Assembly: GCF_036855935.1 (NCBI RefSeq)
Contig: NZ_JASPFK010000001.1
Span: forward strand, 2,234,501 to 2,298,500
Source: Sphingomonas sp. LR60
GTDB lineage: Bacteria > Pseudomonadota > Alphaproteobacteria > Sphingomonadales > Sphingomonadaceae
Length of the DNA stretch: 64,000 nt
Direction of reading: 5' to 3'
Position 1 is the stretch's first letter; the number at the start of each line of letters is the position of its first letter. The notes beneath the pieces were generated by a model. The model was not told the DNA's origin. It ran no database searches and worked only from the letters and a program-made list of their open reading frames with translations. This document shows positions 59,510 through 64,000 of this stretch, piece after piece. The translations under genes and the position numbers were made by a program.

Positions 59510-61020
59510 CACCCCATGGTCGGAATCACGAACGCATCCTGTACCCCCGCGGGTCCGCCGCCGGCTCCATCGGGCCAGCGCTGCGTGACGGTCTTGACCT
59601 TGGTCCAGAACTTCACGCCTTCGATGCCATGCTGGTTGGTGTCGCCGAACCCGCTGCGCTTCCAGCCGCCGAACGTGTGATAGGCGACCGGCACCGGGAT
59701 CGGCACGTTGATCCCGACCATCCCGACGTTGACCCGCGCCGCAAACTCGCGCGCGGCATGGCCGTTGCGCGTGAAAATTGCGACGCCGTTGCCGTATTGA
59801 TGCTCGCTGGGCAGCCGCACCGCCGTCTCGAAATCCGGCGCACGGACGATCTGGAGCACCGGGCCGAAGATTTCTTCCTTGTACGCCTGCATGTCGGGCG
59901 TGACGTGATCGAAGAGGCTGGGTCCGATGAAGAAGCCATGCTCATGCCCCTGCAGCTGGAAGTCTCGACCGTCGACGACCAGCTCCGCGCCCTCGTCGAC
60001 CCCGGTCTGGATCCAGTTCGCGACCCGTTCGCGGTGGGCGGCAGTCACCACCGGACCGTAATGCGCCGCAGCGTCCGTCGACACGCCGACCCGCAAGCTC
60101 GCGATGGCGGGGAGCAATTTCTCGCGCAACGCCGTGGCGGTCTTCTCGCCGACCGGCACGACGACCGGCAACGCCATGCACCGCTCGCCCGCCGAGCCGA
60201 ACGCCGCACCGGACAGATCCGCGACCACCTGGTCGAGATCGGCGTCGGGCATGACGATGCCGTGGTTCTTGGCACCGCCCATCGCCTGCACGCGCTTGCC
60301 CGCGGCGACACCGCGTCGGTAAACGTGATGCGCGATATCGCTCGATCCGACGAAGCTCACCGCGCCGATCGCGGGATGGTCGAGGATCGCGTCGACCATT
60401 TCCTTGTCGCCGTGGACGACCTGCAACACGCCGTCGGGCAGGCCGGCTTCATGCATCAGCTCGGCAAGCCGCACCGGCACGCTCGGATCACGCTCGCTCG
60501 GCTTGAGAATGAAGGCGTTGCCGCACGCGATCGCCACGCCGAACATCCACATCGGGATCATTGCCGGGAAGTTGAACGGGGTGATGCCCGCGCCGATCCC
60601 GATCGGTTGCCGCATTGAATAGACGTCGATCCCCGGCCCGGCGCCCTGCGTATATTCGCCCTTGAGCACATGCGGGATACCGCAGGCGAACTCGATCACT
60701 TCGAGCCCCTCTGGATATCGCCTTTCGAGATCGGCGATCACCTTGCCGTGCTCGGACGACAGCAAGCGCGCCAGCTCGTCCATATGCGCTTCGACCAGTT
60801 CCTTGAACCGGAACATGACCCGCGCACGACGCTGCGGGTTGGTGGCTGCCCATGCCGGCTGAGCGGCTTGCGCCGCCGCAACAGCACGATCGAGGTCTGC
60901 GGCGGTGCCGAACACGACCTGCGCTTGCACCTGTCCGGTATTGGGGTCGAAAATGTCGGCGGTTCGCGTGCGCGCGCTGCCACCGCCGCTGCCTGCGATA
61001 TGATGATCGAGCTGGCGCAT
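59509..61020 (-). CDS. mmsA: Methylmalonate-semialdehyde dehydrogenase (CoA-acylating)
   Basis: MmsA turns methylmalonate semialdehyde into propionyl-CoA, the last step of valine breakdown and also used for inositol and thymine. The 503-residue protein has ITPFNFPAMIPMWMF, the NAD-binding FVGSSDIAHHVYRRG and the catalytic-Cys segment FGSAGERCMALPV; the GERCMA form is typical of MmsA. ATG at 61020. It is the first gene of the valine run and faces the LysR gene at 61103. Confidence 0.95.
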   Translation of the reverse strand: MRQLDHHIAGSGGGSARTRTADIFDPNTGQVQAQVVFGTAADLDRAVAAAQAAQPAWAATNPQRRARVMFRFKELVEAHMDELARLLSSEHGKVIADLERRYPEGLEVIEFACGIPHVLKGEYTQGAGPGIDVYSMRQPIGIGAGITPFNFPAMIPMWMFGVAIACGNAFILKPSERDPSVPVRLAELMHEAGLPDGVLQVVHGDKEMVDAILDHPAIGAVSFVGSSDIAHHVYRRGVAAGKRVQAMGGAKNHGIVMPDADLDQVVADLSGAAFGSAGERCMALPVVVPVGEKTATALREKLLPAIASLRVGVSTDAAAHYGPVVTAAHRERVANWIQTGVDEGAELVVDGRDFQLQGHEHGFFIGPSLFDHVTPDMQAYKEEIFGPVLQIVRAPDFETAVRLPSEHQYGNGVAIFTRNGHAAREFAARVNVGMVGINVPIPVPVAYHTFGGWKRSGFGDTNQHGIEGVKFWTKVKTVTQRWPDGAGGGPAGVQDAFVIPTMG

Positions 61021-61039
61021 CGCATCTCTCTCCTATGTT

Positions 61040-61075
61040 GCGCATCGGTGTGCGCCGCGCATGGTTTGCCGGCAA
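61040..61075. promoter_or_regulatory. Possible LysR-type operator between mmsA and the LysR gene
   Basis: GCGCA-TCGGTG-TGCGC at 61040-61055 and TTGCCGGCAA at 61066-61075 are inverted repeats in an 82-base divergent promoter gap. LysR regulators often bind such sites near their own start. Motif evidence only. Confidence 0.35.
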
Positions 61076-61102
61076 GCGACAAATCTGCAACGTTCACCTG
61101 CA

Positions 61103-62002
61103 ATGACGCAGCCCTTGCCTTGGAACGACCTGCAGGACTTTCTCGCGATTGCCCGCGCCGGCCAGATCGCGCGCGCTGCGGCGTTGATCGGCGTCGATGC
61201 CACCACGATCGGGCGCCGCCTGCGCCGGCTGGAGGCGCGGCTCGGCCGCACGCTCTTCGAGCAGACGCGCGAGGGACAGGTTCTGACCGAGGCCGGCGAA
61301 GCGCTGCTGGCGCAGGTCGAGGAAATGCAGAACGCCGCCGAGCGGATCGTCGAGACGCGCGGCTCCGCGCAGGCGCTGTCGGGCGTGCTGCGCGTCAGCG
61401 TCTCCGAGGGATTCGGGACGTGGCTGGTCGCCGAGCATCTTCATGAATTCGCTGCCTTGCATCCGGCATTGACGATCGACCTCGTCGCCAGTTCAGGGTT
61501 CCTCAGCCCGTCGCGGCGCGAAGCGGATGTCGCGGTACTGCTCGCGCGCCCCCGCCATGGACCGGTCGTGGCCGGCAAACTGGCCGACTATGCGCTGCAC
61601 CTCTACGCCGCCCGCGCGTTGATCGATCAGCGCGGACCTGTGGTGCGCGAGTCGCTTGGTCAGCGTCACGCGGTGGTCGGCTATATCCCAGACCTACTGT
61701 ACGCGCCCGAACTTCGCTTCGTCGACGATCTCGGTCCGCTGCCCGCACCGACGTTGCGCAGTTCCAGCATCAATGCGCAGGCCCGGCTGATCGCGACCGG
61801 CGCAGGGGTCGGCGTGCTGCCGCATTTCATCGGCGACGCGATGCCCGGTCTGGTGAGGGTTCTGCCCGAGGTGACGATTCAGCGGACCTTCTGGTTGGTC
61901 ACACATCGCGATACGCGACAATTACGGCGCGTTCGGGCCTTTTCCACATGGCTGGGCGGGCTGGTGACAAAGCACCAGAAGCGTCTCGACCCGGCTCGTT
62001 AA
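61103..62002 (+). CDS. LysR-family transcriptional regulator
   Basis: A 299-residue regulator. The winged helix-turn-helix is at about 3-60 (LQDFLAIARAGQIARAAALI, then VDATTIGRRLRRLEARLGRT) and the substrate-binding domain follows (LSGVLRVSVSEGFGTWLVAE). ATG at 61103 is used; codons upstream are not conserved-looking. Divergent from mmsA, so regulation of the valine cluster is likely, with a ligand unknown. Confidence 0.88.
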   Translation: MTQPLPWNDLQDFLAIARAGQIARAAALIGVDATTIGRRLRRLEARLGRTLFEQTREGQVLTEAGEALLAQVEEMQNAAERIVETRGSAQALSGVLRVSVSEGFGTWLVAEHLHEFAALHPALTIDLVASSGFLSPSRREADVAVLLARPRHGPVVAGKLADYALHLYAARALIDQRGPVVRESLGQRHAVVGYIPDLLYAPELRFVDDLGPLPAPTLRSSSINAQARLIATGAGVGVLPHFIGDAMPGLVRVLPEVTIQRTFWLVTHRDTRQLRRVRAFSTWLGGLVTKHQKRLDPAR

Positions 62003-62215
62003 CTTTTGGCCCGACCATCAACTCATCAATTATTTATTAACGAAGCGTCCGACAGCTTACGACTGTCGCATTCGTCGGTGGCTTATCGGCAACAGCGCAT
62101 GGCCGTTGTACCATATGTATCGGAGCGGGATGAGATTTAACTGGACTTGCGGACCGAGCACGGGTCAGAAGCGTTTCATCCCCATTGCACTATTTGACGG
62201 GATTCGGCGGAACCG

Positions 62216-62875
62216 ATGAAGAACTGGCGCCCACTTATCACCTCGCTTTCCCGCGCCGCGATGGTTCGTGCGGCGATGGCGGCGGGCGTCGGCGCGTCGG
62301 CGATCGGGGGCTATGCAGCGCTCGGCGTCATCGGCGGGACGGTGCCTTTTGCCGAGGCGATGAACCTGTCGACCGCGCTGGCGGTATTGCCCGACCCGCT
62401 CTCGATCCTGACCGCACGCTCGCCTGGCGAACGCGGCCATGGTGCGATGTTCAATACAAAGCAGACGAAGCGCCCGCGCCAGCTGGCCAGCACGCCGCCA
62501 CGCGGGCCGCGTGGTCCGAGCGAGCGGGTGTTGAGCAACGTGCGTGAGCGTGAGCCAGCCGGGATCGTTCCCGCCGGCGATTTGCCGATCGCGCCTGACA
62601 ATTTCGTGCCCGATCTCGCCTCGACAACGCCCAACACCTTGGGTCCGCTCGGGCCGGGCGGCAGCAATCCGTTCGGTCCGACACCCGTCGTGCCGGGTGG
62701 TCCCGGCGGCGGCATCCCAGGCGTGCCCGGTCCGACCCCGACACCGACGCCAACCCCGATAAATCCTGGGCCCGTCGTTCCAGAACCTGCGACCTGGGCA
62801 TTGATGACGTTGGGCTTCGCGGTTACGGGCTTTGCGGTGCGCCGTAGCAAGCGGACTCGCGCCCGCGCGGCATGA
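62216..62875 (+). CDS. PEPxxWA-CTERM protein, Pro-rich
   Basis: A 219-residue exported protein ending in VPEPATWALMTLGFAVTGFA then VRRSKRTRAR: a PEP-CTERM (PEPxxWA) sorting signal recognised by exosortase, with a final hydrophobic helix and basic tail. The central region is unusually proline/glycine-rich, with PTPTPTPTPINPGP. The N-terminus has a hydrophobic segment (about 15-40). No catalytic domain visible. Start ATG at 62216. Its stop overlaps the next gene's ATG (ATGA), so it is coupled to an L,D-transpeptidase. Confidence 0.83.
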   Translation: MKNWRPLITSLSRAAMVRAAMAAGVGASAIGGYAALGVIGGTVPFAEAMNLSTALAVLPDPLSILTARSPGERGHGAMFNTKQTKRPRQLASTPPRGPRGPSERVLSNVREREPAGIVPAGDLPIAPDNFVPDLASTTPNTLGPLGPGGSNPFGPTPVVPGGPGGGIPGVPGPTPTPTPTPINPGPVVPEPATWALMTLGFAVTGFAVRRSKRTRARAA

Positions 62876-63465
62876 TCGCTCGTCTGATTGGCGCGGCGAT
62901 CGTATCGCTGGCGTCCGCGGCAGCGGCCGCGCCGCCAGCGACTGCCACGACCACCGCCACCACGATCGGTAGCTATGGCGCGCGCTTCCGCTATCCGGCG
63001 GGGCGTGAAGGCGCGTTGCCGATGACCGGTGACCAGCGCTTGCGGGTGCGAAGCCTGCTCGTGATCCGCAAGCCGATGCGGTTTGGCGATTACGTCTGGA
63101 ACGACATCGGCGTGCCCGCGACCGGTCCGATCCGCGTACGGGTCGATCTATCACGCCAGACCATCTCGGTGTTCCGCAACGGGCATGAGATCGGCACCGC
63201 GGTGATCCTCTACGGCACCGATCACAAGCCGACCCCAACCGGCACGTTCCCGATCCTGATGCGCGCGCGACAGCATCAATCCTCGCTGTACGATGCGGAG
63301 ATGCCGTACATGCTGCGGCTCACCAACGACGGGGTCGCGATCCACGCAAGCTCGGTACGCCGCGGCTCGGCGACCCACGGCTGCATCGGCGTGCCGCTGT
63401 CGTTCGCGCAATTGCTGTTCGATCAGGTGGCGCGCGGCGATCTGGTCACGATCGTCGGCGCGTAA
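62872..63465 (+). CDS. L,D-transpeptidase (YkuD domain) with altered active-site motif
   Basis: A 197-residue exported L,D-transpeptidase. Signal peptide at 1-20. The YkuD domain has GTDHKPTPTGTFPILMRARQ, the catalytic His158 (VAIHASS) and THGCIGVP with Cys171. The usual SHGC[IV]R has Thr168 for Ser and Gly173-Val for Arg, so the active-site Arg is missing. Translation is coupled to the PEP-CTERM gene upstream (ATGA), an unusual pairing. It may still act on peptidoglycan; test needed to know. Confidence 0.82.
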   Translation: MIARLIGAAIVSLASAAAAAPPATATTTATTIGSYGARFRYPAGREGALPMTGDQRLRVRSLLVIRKPMRFGDYVWNDIGVPATGPIRVRVDLSRQTISVFRNGHEIGTAVILYGTDHKPTPTGTFPILMRARQHQSSLYDAEMPYMLRLTNDGVAIHASSVRRGSATHGCIGVPLSFAQLLFDQVARGDLVTIVGA

Positions 63466-63606
63466 GATTCTGAAGTTGGGCACGGTCGGCAAAGTTAACG
63501 ATTGGCGCCGGTCAGACATGAAGACGCGCTAACCAGATTCCCTAACCGACGGTAAGGACCGCCCGCCGTAATTTCTCCTGGTCATCAGGAAGAGGTTACC
63601 CGGCCG

Positions 63607-64000
63607 ATGCCGCGTTCCACCCCACGTCGCCGTCCATTGCTCGTGTCCCTCGCTGCGTTGCTGTGCGCACCGTTCGTCACTGGCGCGACGACCTATTCGA
63701 ACACCTTCGACGCCCGCGTGCTGGCCACCCATAATGCGGAGCGCGCGGCGCTCGGCATCCCGCCGCTGCGCTGGAATCCGGAACTGGTCGAGTCGGCACA
63801 TGCATGGGGGCGGTATCTGGCAACGACCGGTCGCTTCGAACATGCGCCCGAACGCCACATGGACCCGGAAGGCGAGAATCTGTGGGCGGGCACGCGCGGC
63901 TATTACTCGCCCGAAGCGATGATCGACGGCTGGGTGCGCGAAAAGCGCTACTTCAAGCCTGGCGCGTTCCCGAACAACAGCACCACCGGGCGTGTCGGTG
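63607..64000 (+). CDS. CAP-domain (SCP/PR1) protein, partial at right edge
   Basis: An exported protein whose frame stays open to the last base; 131 codons are visible. A signal peptide (MPRSTPRRRPLLVSLAALLC then APFVTGA) leads into a CAP domain: LATHNAERAALGIPPLRWNP, LVESAHAWGRYLA and GENLWAGTRGYYSPEAM, with the His and Glu residues typical of the bacterial YkwD-like CAP group. AGAGG lies about 10 bases before the ATG at 63607. Likely secreted or wall-associated; function unknown. Confidence 0.88.
   Translation, partial: MPRSTPRRRPLLVSLAALLCAPFVTGATTYSNTFDARVLATHNAERAALGIPPLRWNPELVESAHAWGRYLATTGRFEHAPERHMDPEGENLWAGTRGYYSPEAMIDGWVREKRYFKPGAFPNNSTTGRVG

Overview
The window is high-GC alphaproteobacterial chromosome, most like Sphingomonas or a close relative in the Sphingomonadaceae. 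Pointers are the gene order TIGR02300-family / aroA / cmk / rpsA / ihfB, the sulfate-assimilation run cobA / DUF2849 / cysI / DUF934 / cysH, a PEPxxWA-CTERM protein, CP4-like class II EPSP synthase, and many short palindromic intergenic repeats of the kind common in sphingomonads. It is mainly housekeeping and metabolic DNA. No IS element, prophage, CRISPR array or rRNA gene was seen.

Layout. 1-700: end of rpoC. 1.2-3.8 kb: minus-strand run of SH3 protein, nadC, membrane protein and RNase T2, joined by 4-base overlaps. 3.8-10.2 kb: 2-hydroxyacid dehydrogenase, small proteins, a class A beta-lactamase, nucleotidyltransferase-like protein, nitronate monooxygenase-type flavoprotein and a glycosyltransferase. 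10.3-17.5 kb: GH130 enzyme with SDR, alpha/beta hydrolase, SelO, AstD, DUF808. 17.8-21.8 kb: siroheme/sulfate-assimilation operon. 21.9-30.8 kb: TRIC channel with two thioesterases, glycine-zipper proteins around an OsmC, SMR pump, CrcB, pseudouridine synthase, sirtuin, TauE permease, two L,D-transpeptidases, chorismate mutase. 31-38 kb: rpsD, tRNA-Ala, aroA-cmk, parDE, rpsA, ihfB. 38-46.8 kb: tRNA-Leu, a solute-binding lipoprotein, anmK, rimO, a soluble MCP-like protein with a convergent GAF protein, a second tRNA-Leu, an NDUFA9-like protein, uppP. 46.9-53.6 kb: gltD and gltB with a predicted HEPN/MNT toxin-antitoxin pair between them. 54.4-62 kb: valine-catabolism cluster (mmsB, enoyl-CoA hydratase, HIBCH, acyl-CoA dehydrogenase, mmsA) with a divergent LysR regulator. 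62.2-64 kb: PEP-CTERM protein, third L,D-transpeptidase, start of a CAP-domain protein.

Two things stand out. First, the MNT nucleotidyltransferase and HEPN protein (48311-49086) carry the paired motifs of type VII toxin-antitoxin systems and are joined by stop/start overlaps to both glutamate synthase genes. Second, eight genes (nadC, astD, crcB, parE, rpsA, a solute-binding protein, a GAF protein, gltB) each carry one net frameshift, several in or beside short homopolymers. Because rpsA is normally essential, and nadC and gltB normally matter for growth, most of these are probably sequence errors and not decayed genes; such genes are annotated here across the shift.

Envelope functions recur: three L,D-transpeptidases, AnmK, UppP, a beta-lactamase, an SH3 protein and an exosortase-type substrate. 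All function calls come from reading translated sequence and motifs; no database search was run.
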